The notes under the pieces are model-generated. The model made no database searches and was not told the DNA's origin. It worked only from the letters and a program-made list of their open reading frames with translations. A DNA stretch of 64,000 bases from JBMOKU01 sp049324315 (GTDB taxonomy: Bacteria; Bacillota; Clostridia; Peptostreptococcales; Thermotaleaceae): positions 1 to 64,000 of the forward strand of contig JBMOKU010000026.1 of NCBI GenBank assembly GCA_049324315.1, given 5' to 3'. A program made the position numbers and the translations under genes. Positions 52,576 to 61,972 of the stretch are shown here, piece by piece (positions within the stretch are counted from its first letter, which is position 1; every line of letters begins with the position of its first letter).

Positions 52576-53664
52576 TTATTTAACGATAACAGCACTTCCG
52601 TCCTGTACCTTTTCTTTTCCAACGGTTATGATTTTATCCCCCTGCTTTAAGCCTGATGTTATTTCAATATGCTTGTCGTTGGAGAAGCCTGTTTTTACCT
52701 CTGTTCGATAAGCTTTTCCATTCTTTTCAACATAAACATATTGTACACTATTCTCACTTAGCACAGCTTCTTTCGCTACAGATAAAGCACCTGCATGGGC
52801 TTCTGTCACAATTTCAATGGACGAGAACATTCCAGGCATAATAGACTGGTCTGTATTTTTTACCAATACTTTTACAGGATACGTTTTAGATTCTGAATCT
52901 GGAACAGGTCCAACGTGGGTCACGGTACCTTCCATGCTTTCACCACCAAGAGCGTCTATTTTAATCAATACCTTTTGTCCCTTCTGAATAAGGGCGATAT
53001 CTTTTTCAGCAATTCCCGCATCTACATACATTTGCTCGATATCCACAACCGTAAAGAGTTTGCTTCCGGGTCCTATACTCTCACCTACCAGTACATTCTT
53101 CTCACTGATAATTCCAGTAATCGGTGATTTGATATTGGTGTAAGAAAGATTTTCTTGTGCTAATGCATAATCATTCTCCGTCGCTTGAAGCATTTCCTTA
53201 GCCATGAAAAACTGGCTTTCTATACTCTCAAAATCGGATTTGGAAAGTGCTTGACTCTCATATAAAGCTTTCGTACGCTCATATGTTTTCTCAAGGTTTT
53301 CATATTGTATCTTTTCTGCATTCAAGGCAGCCGATGCCTTATGAAATTGAATCTGGTAAATCGTATCGTCAACTTTGCAAAGGGTATCTCCTTTTTGAAC
53401 CTTTTTACCGATATCACCAAATACATTATCTACTACACCATTTACCTTGGCAGTAATAATTACTTCTTCCTTAGGTTTCATCGTGCCGGGAAACGCCAGC
53501 GTATTTTCAAAATCCATGGTTCCAACAGGTTCAACTTTTACATAAACCGCTTCCTGTTCTTGCTTTCCTTGTGCCTCCCCCTCTTCTGCCATGGTACTTT
53601 TCTTATCCCCGCAACCTGCCAATCCCAAACTAATGATTAATAACAATATGAGCAGCTTTTTCAT
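52576..53664 (-). CDS. RND efflux membrane-fusion (adaptor) lipoprotein
   Basis: This 362-residue adaptor has a lipoprotein signal with lipobox LGLAGC (C18). A biotinyl-lipoyl-like domain (around KVNGVVDNVFGDIGKKVQKGD), an alpha-hairpin (about 110-165), a beta-barrel and a membrane-proximal domain (GLKQGDKIITVG) follow. Adaptors of this type hold RND pumps to the surface. The ATG at 53664 is chosen with GGAGG eight bases upstream. It overlaps the end of the pump gene by 35 bases and is translated after it, the reverse of the usual gene order. Confidence 0.9.
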   Translation of the reverse strand: MKKLLILLLIISLGLAGCGDKKSTMAEEGEAQGKQEQEAVYVKVEPVGTMDFENTLAFPGTMKPKEEVIITAKVNGVVDNVFGDIGKKVQKGDTLCKVDDTIYQIQFHKASAALNAEKIQYENLEKTYERTKALYESQALSKSDFESIESQFFMAKEMLQATENDYALAQENLSYTNIKSPITGIISEKNVLVGESIGPGSKLFTVVDIEQMYVDAGIAEKDIALIQKGQKVLIKIDALGGESMEGTVTHVGPVPDSESKTYPVKVLVKNTDQSIMPGMFSSIEIVTEAHAGALSVAKEAVLSENSVQYVYVEKNGKAYRTEVKTGFSNDKHIEITSGLKQGDKIITVGKEKVQDGSAVIVK

Positions 53665-56600
53665 TGCCATTGCCTCCTTTATCAAAAAACCTTTTGCTCT
53701 TTTTCTCTTGTCTTCTTTCTTTCCATTCTTCTAACATCGTATATAATACAGGTACGACAACCAGTGTAAGCAGCGTCGCCATACTCAGTCCGAATATCAG
53801 CGCATATCCCATGGGCGCAAAGAACTTTTGTCGAATGGTAATAGGCAGAATTCCGCCAGCCGTTGTAATCGTTGTTGCCATAACAGGTATAAACCTTGAC
53901 TTACCCGTTTCTCTAGCCGCACTTTTAATATCCATGCCATTCTTTCTAAGATAGTTTATATAATCCACCAGGACGATGGCATCATTTACTGCAATACCCA
54001 CCAGAGCCACCACCCCAACGAAGGAGACAAAGCCAAATGTATTCCCTGTAATAACCAGACCCGGCATAACACCGATCAATGCCATGGGAACAGAGAATAG
54101 AATAATCATTGGTTGAGACAATGAATTAAACTGAACTGCTAAAATCAAATATACGAGAATCGCCGCTATCGCCATGTTTTTAAACATATCTGTAAAGGTT
54201 TCATCCAGATCCTCTTGCTCTCCACCATACTCAATTGTCAAGTCATCAGGGAGAGGATAGGTTTTGATCTTCTCTTTAAATTGATTGACAATATCCAGGG
54301 GAATGATATTTGTTTCAACGTTGGCGGTTACCGTTGTATTCCGCTTCAAATCTTCATGCCGTATTACATTGATACTCTCTGTCTCTACGATTTTTGCCAC
54401 TTGAGAAAACACAATGGGCCGGCCAAATCTGGAAGTAAAATAGATGTTTTGCAAATCCTCCATGGTATCTAATTTATCTTGGGTGGTTCTAATCATAACA
54501 TCTATCTCATCCTGATTGTTTCTAAATGTAGTGGCTTTTAAACCATGCACTGCATTTCGAATCCCTAGTGCCACTGTCATATCATCCAGTCCCAGGTAAG
54601 CCGCCCTTTCTTTATCCACCTTGATCTGAAGCTCCGGTGTACCCTCGTCCAGACCGCTGTTTACATCCCGGGTCCCCGGAATTCCTTTAAGAATTTCTGC
54701 AAAATCCTTTGCCACCGTCGTAACATCATTCAAGTTTTCTCCCTTTAGCTTAACAACGATTGGAGCATCAGAAGGGGGGCCATCTTCGACCTCTACGACT
54801 TCAATATCTGCACCCGGGATATCCTTTACTGTTTCTCTAAGGACAGCCGCCAGCTCCATACTGCTTCTATCCCGGTCTTCCTCATCTGTTAAATCGATGG
54901 CAATTCGAGCCATGTTCGGTGTACCGCCGGAAGAAACGGATATGGTATCGAAGTTATCCGCTCCGGTTATCCCTACATTTGATACGAAGCTCTTAAACTC
55001 TGGAAATTGGAATAATCTTTTTTCCACTTCTTCAGCAATACCTGAAGTCGTTTCTAGATTTGTTCCAATGGGCGTCTCGATATCAATATACAGCCTTCCA
55101 TAATCCGTTGGCGAAAACATTTCCACTTTTAAGATACCCAGTGGAATCAATGCAAGACTAAGGATCAATGCTGTAAAGGTAATTCCCACCACTGCCCATC
55201 GCTTCTTCCAGCTGGAGACAATCTTATACAGTGTATCTGCATACCTTTTGATAATGAAGGATTCTTCTGCTGTTCGTTTCTCATATAACTGCTTTAAGAA
55301 CATTCCCGAGGAAAATAGAATGGCAAATATGATGGAAAGCAAACCAAATCCCATAAAGCCTTCTTCTTCACCTCTGAAAGCATACATGGATAATGCAAAT
55401 ATAAACAATACAGCGGCTATTTTCTTTACCTTTTCAAAAACAGGATGTTTCTTCATATTCTCACTGCGATGCCTTTTTAACATAATGGAGCAAAGAGCCG
55501 GCGTTATGGTAATAGCCATTAAGAACGATGCACTCAGTGCAAAAATAACCGTTAGCGGTATAGGCTTTATAAACGCTCCCATGATTCCCCCAGTCAGCAT
55601 TAATGGGAAGAATGCTGCCACTGTGGTAAGGGTCGATGACATAACCGCCGGCGCAATTTGATTGGTACCCGCTTCCGCCGCAACCTTGGCTGTTAATCCC
55701 ATAAACCTGAGTCTATCCACATTTTCCATAATAACGATGGCATTGTCTACTAACATCCCCACCGCCAGAATTAGGGAGAATAGGGTAATATTATTAAAGG
55801 TCATATCAAAAGCCCTCATAAATCCAAAGGCTACAAAAATAGACATCGGGATAACGAAAGCCACTACCAGTGATTCTCTAAAGCCGATAAATAGGAACAG
55901 TACGATAATAACCAGTAAAAGACCGGAAATTGAGTTGTTTACAACAGCACCCAATTCATCCTCGATATAGACAGATAAATCTCCACTAATTTCCACCTGG
56001 AGATTTTCCGGATACAAGGTGCCCTTTCCATCCTCCACCAGATGTCGGACTTTTGCGCTGGTTTTGATAATATCTGCTTCTTTCTTCTTTTTAACAGATA
56101 AGGCCACAGCTTTTTTCATCGAAGGATGATCTGATTTCAATTCGTAGGACATTCTTGAGTAAGATTCAGGATCCGCATAACCGTCTTCGATTTCAGCAAT
56201 ATCCTTTAGGAATAAAGGGCTGCTGCCTACATATGTAATCACTACCCGTTCCAATTCCTTGGCTTGATCAAACTCTCCAACGGTACGAATATTGAACTGC
56301 TTATCATCCAGCTCGATATCGCCACCTGGGAAGCTGATATTAGACATGGAAATGGCATTCTTTATTTGATCTAAAGAGATATTATAGGTAGCCAGTTTTT
56401 GGGGATCTATAATCACTTTGATTTCTCTTTCCAATCCACCTATAATCTGTACATCAGAAATCTCATTCAGTTTTTCAATCTCGTCCTTCATATCCTCTGC
56501 CATATTCTTTAGGGTTATGAAGTCATACTCTCCGCTGAGATGAATAATCATGATGGCTGAATTATTGGTTTCAAGGCTTTCTATCACTGGCAGTTCTGCA

Positions 56601-57037
56601 TCCTCAGGAAGTTCATTCTGAACCGTCGAAACCTTATCCCTCATTTTCTGCAGCATATCATCCATATCTACACCCTGGTTGAATTCCACAAATATTGAAG
56701 AATATCCATAGCCTGACGATGAGCTTATCTGTTTCACATTTTCAAGCTCATCCAGTTTCTTCTCTATCTTTTGTGTCACCAATTCTTCCATTTCCTCTGG
56801 AGCTGCGCCTACATAGGTTGTCAGCACATGTCCATAAGGTAGTATAATTTCCGGCTGCAGCTCCCTAGGCAGATCAAAATACGCTCCGATACCCCAAATC
56901 ATAATGGCTGCAATAATCAAAAACACGATTCGGTATCGATTAATAAAAAACGAGGACCATCGCCCAAGAATATTCTTTTCTTCTTGAAGTTCTGGAATAT
57001 CAATGTTTTGATTTCTTTCAAATTCGAAATCCTTCAT
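53630..57037 (-). CDS. RND-family efflux transporter permease
   Basis: This 1135-residue proton-driven pump has twelve predicted membrane helices and two large external loops in the duplicated AcrB layout. The helix-4 motif GMLVDNAIVIMENV, with its proton-relay Asp, is present, and the second half has LVGIAVNDAIVLVDYINYLRK. An extra soluble segment with charged residues (near residue 530-600) interrupts helix spacing. The substrate is unknown. No TolC-type outer membrane partner is seen, as expected in a monoderm cell. The ATG at 57037 follows AAGGGAG by six bases. Confidence 0.92.
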   Translation of the reverse strand: MKDFEFERNQNIDIPELQEEKNILGRWSSFFINRYRIVFLIIAAIMIWGIGAYFDLPRELQPEIILPYGHVLTTYVGAAPEEMEELVTQKIEKKLDELENVKQISSSSGYGYSSIFVEFNQGVDMDDMLQKMRDKVSTVQNELPEDAELPVIESLETNNSAIMIIHLSGEYDFITLKNMAEDMKDEIEKLNEISDVQIIGGLEREIKVIIDPQKLATYNISLDQIKNAISMSNISFPGGDIELDDKQFNIRTVGEFDQAKELERVVITYVGSSPLFLKDIAEIEDGYADPESYSRMSYELKSDHPSMKKAVALSVKKKKEADIIKTSAKVRHLVEDGKGTLYPENLQVEISGDLSVYIEDELGAVVNNSISGLLLVIIVLFLFIGFRESLVVAFVIPMSIFVAFGFMRAFDMTFNNITLFSLILAVGMLVDNAIVIMENVDRLRFMGLTAKVAAEAGTNQIAPAVMSSTLTTVAAFFPLMLTGGIMGAFIKPIPLTVIFALSASFLMAITITPALCSIMLKRHRSENMKKHPVFEKVKKIAAVLFIFALSMYAFRGEEEGFMGFGLLSIIFAILFSSGMFLKQLYEKRTAEESFIIKRYADTLYKIVSSWKKRWAVVGITFTALILSLALIPLGILKVEMFSPTDYGRLYIDIETPIGTNLETTSGIAEEVEKRLFQFPEFKSFVSNVGITGADNFDTISVSSGGTPNMARIAIDLTDEEDRDRSSMELAAVLRETVKDIPGADIEVVEVEDGPPSDAPIVVKLKGENLNDVTTVAKDFAEILKGIPGTRDVNSGLDEGTPELQIKVDKERAAYLGLDDMTVALGIRNAVHGLKATTFRNNQDEIDVMIRTTQDKLDTMEDLQNIYFTSRFGRPIVFSQVAKIVETESINVIRHEDLKRNTTVTANVETNIIPLDIVNQFKEKIKTYPLPDDLTIEYGGEQEDLDETFTDMFKNMAIAAILVYLILAVQFNSLSQPMIILFSVPMALIGVMPGLVITGNTFGFVSFVGVVALVGIAVNDAIVLVDYINYLRKNGMDIKSAARETGKSRFIPVMATTITTAGGILPITIRQKFFAPMGYALIFGLSMATLLTLVVVPVLYTMLEEWKERRQEKKSKRFFDKGGNGNEKAAHIVINH

Positions 57038-57489
57038 GGTTAACTCCCTTCTTTCCTTTTGAACTTTCAAATTTTACATCATTTACAGTACAATTCAAAT
57101 CCTTCTTTCATCGTTTTTGACGGCAAATCAAAAACAGTAGATACATCTTCATGATATAACTTTTTTCATCACATTACCATCACATTAACATATACGCAGC
57201 TTTTCTATTTTTGTCTATTGTATTCAAAAAAAATAAGACCCTTCGATACAAGGAAAATAATATGCCTTGTGAACACGTCTTCGTTTATGATCTGTATGAT
57301 TCCTTAGGATAAACTGTTTGAGCAAGCTACCTTATCTACGTTGGAAAGTGCAGGAAGCAGCTGATATTGTGCGGTGCAACCTCTATACAATATCAGCTCT
57401 AACTACACACAGTACCCGCTTTGGTTTAAAAGAAGATTGAAGGGTCCTGTTAATCTCTCATAGTAAAATCTCCTCATTATTTCACTTAA
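57038..57489. other. Intergenic stretch with a 12-bp inverted repeat
   Basis: No gene was found in these 450 bases. AGCTGATATTGT (57359-57370) and ACAATATCAGCT (57387-57398) are perfect complements around a 16-base loop. There is no T run on either side, so a role as terminator is doubtful and a regulator site or RNA structure is possible. Confidence 0.5.
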
Positions 57490-58230
57490 TTAAAGCTTTC
57501 TACTTTTTTCAACACTTGAAGACTCGTGCTGTTTCAGGATATCCTTATACTCAATCAGGCCAATTTCACAGCCGGGGCCAATCTCAATATTATCCCCCCG
57601 TACAACCTTTGCTTTGACATATTCAAGATAGATATCATCGCCTTCAATACTATCCGTTACAAGCTGTCCAAGATAAAAATCCTCCGGCACATAAAAGAAC
57701 TTAATCATTTTCTTGAAGAAAATATCCGTACCTCGCCTGATACTGATCCTTTCTCCTCCAATTTCCTTAACATGACATTTAGAATGCATCTCAACATCAA
57801 TATTCCCAGCATTCAACAGTCCACCGATTTTAAAGGGTCCCTTCACCATAAAGTTTTCTGTGTTGCATTCACCACGTATATCCAGAAAACCAAATATATT
57901 TGCTTTTTCTATTGAAGCACTGCCCTTAATGTTAACTTCACCGCTAATCTTAAATTCTTTTGCAATAGCATCATTACCGATATTCATGTTACCAACAATC
58001 GTAACCTCTTCGGCTTCCAGATTTCCTTTAATATCTGCAGTCCCTGTTATCTTTCCTGTTCTTACTCTAACATTTCCCCGGATATCACACGTTCCGGTTA
58101 CTTTCAAGCCGATACAGTCAATATCCCCATTGATTGTCTCTTCACCGATTATTTTTACATTATTGTAAACACCGCCTGCTGCAGTTCCATCTCCGATTAG
58201 ATTTAAATTTTGTCTTTTTTTATTTTCCAT
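57490..58230 (-). CDS. Bactofilin-like polymer-forming protein (YhbE/YhbF type)
   Basis: This 246-residue protein has a right-handed beta-helix of short repeats (about 15-150; units such as INGDIDCIGLKVTGTCDIRGNV) typical of bactofilin-related scaffolds. A C-terminal part (about 150-246) contains DDIYLEYVKAKVVRGDNIEIGPGCEIGLIEYKD, shared with the paralogue at 58890. It resembles Bacillus YhbE/YhbF. The start at 58230 (ATG) is chosen by analogy with the paralogue; an upstream GTG or TTG is possible, since GGAGG lies nine bases from the ATG. Confidence 0.85.
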   Translation of the reverse strand: MENKKRQNLNLIGDGTAAGGVYNNVKIIGEETINGDIDCIGLKVTGTCDIRGNVRVRTGKITGTADIKGNLEAEEVTIVGNMNIGNDAIAKEFKISGEVNIKGSASIEKANIFGFLDIRGECNTENFMVKGPFKIGGLLNAGNIDVEMHSKCHVKEIGGERISIRRGTDIFFKKMIKFFYVPEDFYLGQLVTDSIEGDDIYLEYVKAKVVRGDNIEIGPGCEIGLIEYKDILKQHESSSVEKSRKL

Positions 58231-58245
58231 CACCAATTTCCTCCC

Positions 58246-58875
58246 CTACAAGGCGCCCATCTTAATTTTCAGTTCTTCTATACAGCCTGCCAAACTAAGC
58301 CTGGTAACAACTTTTGTGCCGCTTTCGAAATAAAGCTCATTTGGAATTAATGCCAGCAAGAGGGTTGAAATCCCCATCTTTCGTATAAAAATCACTTCAC
58401 AGTGTTTTCCTTCAAATTTTTTATAATGATCAGCCATTGTTTGTAAAAGACTTTTTCCCTCTTCCAAGCTAATCTCTCCTGACTGGAGCAGTTTATCCAA
58501 TACATACACATACAGGATTTTATCAAAGGTAAAGCTGTCGGTATTCCCCATCTTTTCCTGATAAACCTCTACAGCCATTTTGGTAACAACATTGTTGTCT
58601 AAAAGCTCCTGTTTCTTCAAGATGACCCCCGCAAAATTCGGCGAGAAGATGTCCGCCAAATCATCCAACGATAAGTCGTCTTTCATATCTTTAATCTTTG
58701 CTATCCTGGCAAGTATCTTTTCTTTAGGAAAGAAAGTCTCTTGACCTGTGAAAGTGGATCTTCTGATAAACCAGTCTTCCGGGATGAGATTCTTCCTTTT
58801 CCACCTATACAGCTGACCATACGATATTTCCGTCAACTCCAGCAGTTCCTTTTTTGATATTAGCTCTTGTTCCAT
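58246..58875 (-). CDS. YhbD-family DNA-binding-like protein
   Basis: This 209-residue protein has an N-terminal MerR-type winged helix (about 5-70, with ISYGQLYRWKRKNLIPEDWFI) and a helical C-terminal domain of unknown role. Bacillus yhbD lies with yhbE and yhbF, the same pairing as here between two bactofilin-like genes. It probably regulates or organises the polymer proteins. The genes are 14-15 bases apart, so all three form one operon. Confidence 0.85.
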   Translation of the reverse strand: MEQELISKKELLELTEISYGQLYRWKRKNLIPEDWFIRRSTFTGQETFFPKEKILARIAKIKDMKDDLSLDDLADIFSPNFAGVILKKQELLDNNVVTKMAVEVYQEKMGNTDSFTFDKILYVYVLDKLLQSGEISLEEGKSLLQTMADHYKKFEGKHCEVIFIRKMGISTLLLALIPNELYFESGTKVVTRLSLAGCIEELKIKMGAL

Positions 58876-58889
58876 ATCGATCTCTCCCT

Positions 58890-59633
58890 CTAACGCAGTT
58901 TTTTGTTCTCAGTAACAACAGACTTATCGGACTTTTCAAAACGCCCTTTATATTCTACTAATTCAATCTCGCATCCCTTTCCTATTGTAACATTGTTTCC
59001 ACGAACCACTTTAGCTTTGGTATATTCAAGATAAATCTCATCTCCTTCAATGGTTTCGCTGCAAAGCCCCACATTAATATCAAGCAAAGGAATAATCGAT
59101 TTAATAAGTTTCCTTAAAGTAAAGGAACGCCCCATATTAACCTGAATTTTTTCTCCTCCGATCTCTTTTGCCTTGCATGGCGCATATAAATGGATATCTA
59201 TATTTCCTGCATTTAAAAGTCCCCCTATTTTAAAGGCTCCTTTGGAAATAAATACTTCTGAACTACAATCTCCTTTAATGTTAATAACGCCTGTATTCTC
59301 AACATCCTCAGCATTAACACTGCCATTAATGCCAACTAGACCTTCACATCTGACTTCTTTAGCTGCTATGCTGCCGTCGATATTTGCCCAACCGTCGACT
59401 CTAAATCCATCGGATTGCAAGTCCCCTTTAATTTCGCCCTTTCCACTGATTTTGCCTATCTTCGTTTTAACGCTGCCTTCCACGCTTCCTACTCCATTTA
59501 TGGTAAAGTTGTTGCAGTCTACATCTCCGTTAATTTTTCCCTGTCCATCGATACAAACGTTGTTAAAAAATCCCCCTGCTGAACTGCCTATTCCTGAGAT
59601 ATTTAGATCAAATTTTTTCTGATTTTCCATCAT
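58890..59633 (-). CDS. Bactofilin-like polymer-forming protein, first gene of the yhb operon
   Basis: This 247-residue paralogue of the protein at 57490 shares the beta-helix repeats (about 12-150, e.g. INGDVDCNNFTINGVGSVEG) and the C-terminal segment GDEIYLEYTKAKVVRGNNVTIGKGCEIELVEYKG. Two adjacent copies suggest gene duplication and perhaps co-polymerisation. GGAGG lies five to eight bases before two consecutive ATGs; the second ATG may be the true start. Confidence 0.85.
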   Translation of the reverse strand: MMENQKKFDLNISGIGSSAGGFFNNVCIDGQGKINGDVDCNNFTINGVGSVEGSVKTKIGKISGKGEIKGDLQSDGFRVDGWANIDGSIAAKEVRCEGLVGINGSVNAEDVENTGVINIKGDCSSEVFISKGAFKIGGLLNAGNIDIHLYAPCKAKEIGGEKIQVNMGRSFTLRKLIKSIIPLLDINVGLCSETIEGDEIYLEYTKAKVVRGNNVTIGKGCEIELVEYKGRFEKSDKSVVTENKKLR

Positions 59634-60072
59634 TTATTCCTCCAATCATTTATTTTTTCTATACGACTTTATCTAAAATTTAGTATTTCACAACAGTGTT
59701 TCATCATGCTCTCGATTATTCGCTTTTATCATAGTGTTGGGAGAAGAAATTTAAAATAGATTATCCGCCCGCGAATAGCGATGTAACATTTAATTCTACT
59801 ATATTCTTACCAAATTTCAATTTTCTTTAACAAAAGCTAAATTTTCCCCTATACTTTAATATAATCATGTAATCTTTTTCATTGTAACATAACACTGTTA
59901 CGTTGTAAAGAGTGTTAAAAAAATTCCATTTCCTTCTACTGGGAAAAGATACGGGATGAGAGGAACTGAAACTTATTTTTATTGTTAACAAACAGGTGTA
60001 TACAACACGCTAAGAACAAAACAAAAAAGAAACCTCTAAAGTTTATTACTTAGAAGGCTTCTTCCGCTACCG
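59634..60072. other. Intergenic stretch, about 440 bases
   Basis: It is AT-rich and I see no gene. GTAACA-TAACAC-TGTTAC (59884-59901) is a perfect 6-bp inverted repeat that could be a regulator site in front of the yhb operon. A terminator for the gene on its right lies at 60033-60057. Confidence 0.5.
60033..60057 (-). terminator. Terminator of the 176-residue coiled-coil gene
   Basis: On the minus strand CCTTCTAA pairs with TTAGAGG (one G-U pair), followed by TTTCTTTTTT. Confidence 0.7.
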
Positions 60073-60603
60073 CTATTTAATTAAGGTCATCAACGACCGT
60101 TTATACTCAAGTTCTTCTCGCTTTTTATATAATGCATCAAGTCGTACGTGATACTGCGCTATTTTTTCTTGTTTGTTCATACAGTATTCTTCAATAATTT
60201 CTTCATAAGCTTTCTTTGTAAAGCCTGTGAGTCCATAATAGGAATGATACAGCATGGTCTTTCCCCTGTCACCCAAAGAAATGATAAATATATATTGGAG
60301 TCCTTGCCTGCCGTGAAGTGTCAATGCTGTTTTGAATATCTTTTCTTTCTTTTGAAATATCTCCATCAATTCTTTCTTATCATCATCTGTTTCTCTTTCT
60401 TGTCCTATCCCATTCACCAATTCATAAAATCCAAGCTCCAGCAGCTTTTGTCTCGTCTGATCATCCTGGGATCTAGTAACAGCTTCATCCACCAGTTCAT
60501 TCAAAACTCTAAATTCCATGTAACGATCGCTAGTCTCGTCATTTTTCAATAGCTCAATCCATTCTTCCTTTTTATCTATTTCACTTTGAATTCGTGCTAA
60601 CAC
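60073..60603 (-). CDS. Hypothetical helical protein, 176 residues
   Basis: I do not recognise this protein. It is largely helical: a charged coiled coil at the start (LARIQSEIDKKEEWIELL), a central domain with LQYIFIISLGDRGKTMLYHSYYG, and a second coiled coil at the end. The GTG at 60603 is preferred because AAGGAG lies nine bases upstream; the longer frame has no such site. It is 50 bases downstream of the TPR-like gene and probably in the same operon. Confidence 0.7.
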   Translation of the reverse strand: MLARIQSEIDKKEEWIELLKNDETSDRYMEFRVLNELVDEAVTRSQDDQTRQKLLELGFYELVNGIGQERETDDDKKELMEIFQKKEKIFKTALTLHGRQGLQYIFIISLGDRGKTMLYHSYYGLTGFTKKAYEEIIEEYCMNKQEKIAQYHVRLDALYKKREELEYKRSLMTLIK

Positions 60604-60653
60604 AATGCCACGCTCCTTAGCATCTCTCTGCACTGATCGTCTTTTGGTCTTCT

Positions 60654-61091
60654 TTACAGCCTTTCTTTATAAAGGATTTCTGCTTCACCCTCAATGTACT
60701 GGTTTCGCCTGTCAACAAGTTTGTGGAAATATTCTTCCATGTTTTTATCCTCTAACGCAACAATTTCCCTCATATTATCAAAATTCTCCATCATCTCCAT
60801 ACCCATTTCCAGGTAGGCTCGGGCCATATCCAACTGGCACCAATGGAATAGTTGATCATCATCCTCTTCATACTCGTTAATGATTTTCTGATATATATCG
60901 ATGGCTTGCAGATAATCCTTTAATCCTGCATATCCAACAACATCGCCTAGATGCTTCAATGCCCAAAAGTATATTTTGGGCTCTTCTGCGGCTTGATCCA
61001 TGATTCCCTTATAGTGCTCCAATGCCTCTGAAATCATTCGATCACTCACAAGCTGCTCACCCTGTTTAAAAAGTTCTTCCCAATTTTGCAT
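60654..61091 (-). CDS. TPR-like protein, 145 residues
   Basis: This all-helical protein shows TPR-like pairs, e.g. SEALEHYKGIMDQAAEEPKI and LQAIDIYQKIINEYEEDD, with the spacing of tetratricopeptide repeats. TPRs mediate protein contacts, so a partner is likely, perhaps the product of the gene at 60073. No signal peptide is seen. The function is unknown. Confidence 0.75.
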   Translation of the reverse strand: MQNWEELFKQGEQLVSDRMISEALEHYKGIMDQAAEEPKIYFWALKHLGDVVGYAGLKDYLQAIDIYQKIINEYEEDDDQLFHWCQLDMARAYLEMGMEMMENFDNMREIVALEDKNMEEYFHKLVDRRNQYIEGEAEILYKERL

Positions 61092-61347
61092 GATTATTTT
61101 CCTCCCTATTATTGATTATCTATATTTTATTCTATTTTCCTATTCCAATTCCTTCTATTTCGTAGTCAACTTTCTTGAATTTTAATCTCTCCATGGTTCA
61201 CTTTAGATTATTGTCAACCAAGAATATTTTTCTATTTTTCGATTCGACATTTCTCGACACATCTCTTCGTTGATAATACTCGCCATTAGTTCTATTTCCC
61301 TGTGAATCTCCCGTTAAAGACCCAATAAATTCACATCAGTAGTCTTA

Positions 61348-61376
61348 TTGTTATGTAAACCTCTTCAATTTATAAT
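61348..61376 (+). promoter_or_regulatory. Promoter of the riboswitch-controlled pilus operon
   Basis: TTGTTA and TATAAT are separated by exactly 17 bases, a good housekeeping-type promoter. The predicted start, about 61383, lies 35 bases before the c-di-GMP aptamer. Confidence 0.6.
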
Positions 61377-61416
61377 TATCCTAAGAATCAGATGAATCAG
61401 CAAATACCAGTAAATC

Positions 61417-61505
61417 ACGATAATGGCAAAACTGGTGAAAACCAGCGACGCAAAGCTACAGGGGCTAAGGTGCATACAGCACTATGCCAGCCAGTTACCG
61501 AAAGT
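61417..61505 (+). promoter_or_regulatory. Cyclic-di-GMP-I (GEMM) riboswitch aptamer 4
   Basis: The plus strand reads AATGGCAAAACTGG, GAAA, CCAGCGACGCAAAGCTACAG, GGGCTAAGG, a variable stem, then GCCAGCCAGTTACCGAAA. These are the conserved GEMM-I segments in order. It is followed by a 14-bp terminator (61536-61568) and then the DUF192, Flp pilin and tad genes, so c-di-GMP should control pilus expression. Confidence 0.92.
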
Positions 61506-61535
61506 TAATGGGCATTTGTTACTGTTTATTACTAC

Positions 61536-61575
61536 GTAACCCTGCCTTTCGGTAAAAGGCAGGGTTACTTTATTT
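61536..61575 (+). terminator. Terminator in the riboswitch expression platform (pilus operon)
   Basis: GTAACCCTGCCTTT pairs perfectly with AAAGGCAGGGTTAC over CGGTA and is followed by TTTATTTA, just before the ribosome binding site of the DUF192 gene. Confidence 0.88.
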
Positions 61576-61593
61576 ATAGGAGGTGAACTTTCA

Positions 61594-61950
61594 TTGAAGT
61601 TGATCAATCTCGACAATGGACAGGTTTTGGCATCACAAATCAAAGAGGCTAATACCTTTTCCCAAAGACTAAAAGGCCTTATGTTTACAAAAAACCTTCC
61701 CGGGGATTGGGGACTTCGTATTCAACCTTGCCGTGGTATTCACACTTTTTTTATGCAGTATAACATTGATGTTTTGCATCTTGATTCTAACCAGCGGGTG
61801 GTTCTCATAGAAGAGAACATCTCTCCAGGAAAAGTGGGGAAAACAACTCCCGCTACAGTAGAAATCGTAGAACTGAACGCAGGAAAAATTCGTGAAACAG
61901 AAACAAAAATGGGACACAGTCTTTATTTTGTAGATGAACATACAACATAA
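61594..61950 (+). CDS. DUF192 domain protein
   Basis: This 118-residue protein matches DUF192, with RLKGLMF, GIHTFFMQYNIDVLHLD and NAGKIRE-like motifs. Family members are often exported, but this one has no signal peptide. Its function is unknown. It is the first gene behind riboswitch 4 and directly precedes the Flp pilins, so it is probably part of pilus biogenesis regulation. The start is TTG, ten bases after GGAGG. Confidence 0.85.
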   Translation: MKLINLDNGQVLASQIKEANTFSQRLKGLMFTKNLPGDWGLRIQPCRGIHTFFMQYNIDVLHLDSNQRVVLIEENISPGKVGKTTPATVEIVELNAGKIRETETKMGHSLYFVDEHTT

Positions 61951-61972
61951 AAATGAAAAAGGAGTGAATCAA

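Noticed and set aside
57200..57480. Possible transposase remnant
   Set aside because: No frame gives a recognisable transposase motif and no terminal repeats beyond the single 12-bp inverted repeat are seen.
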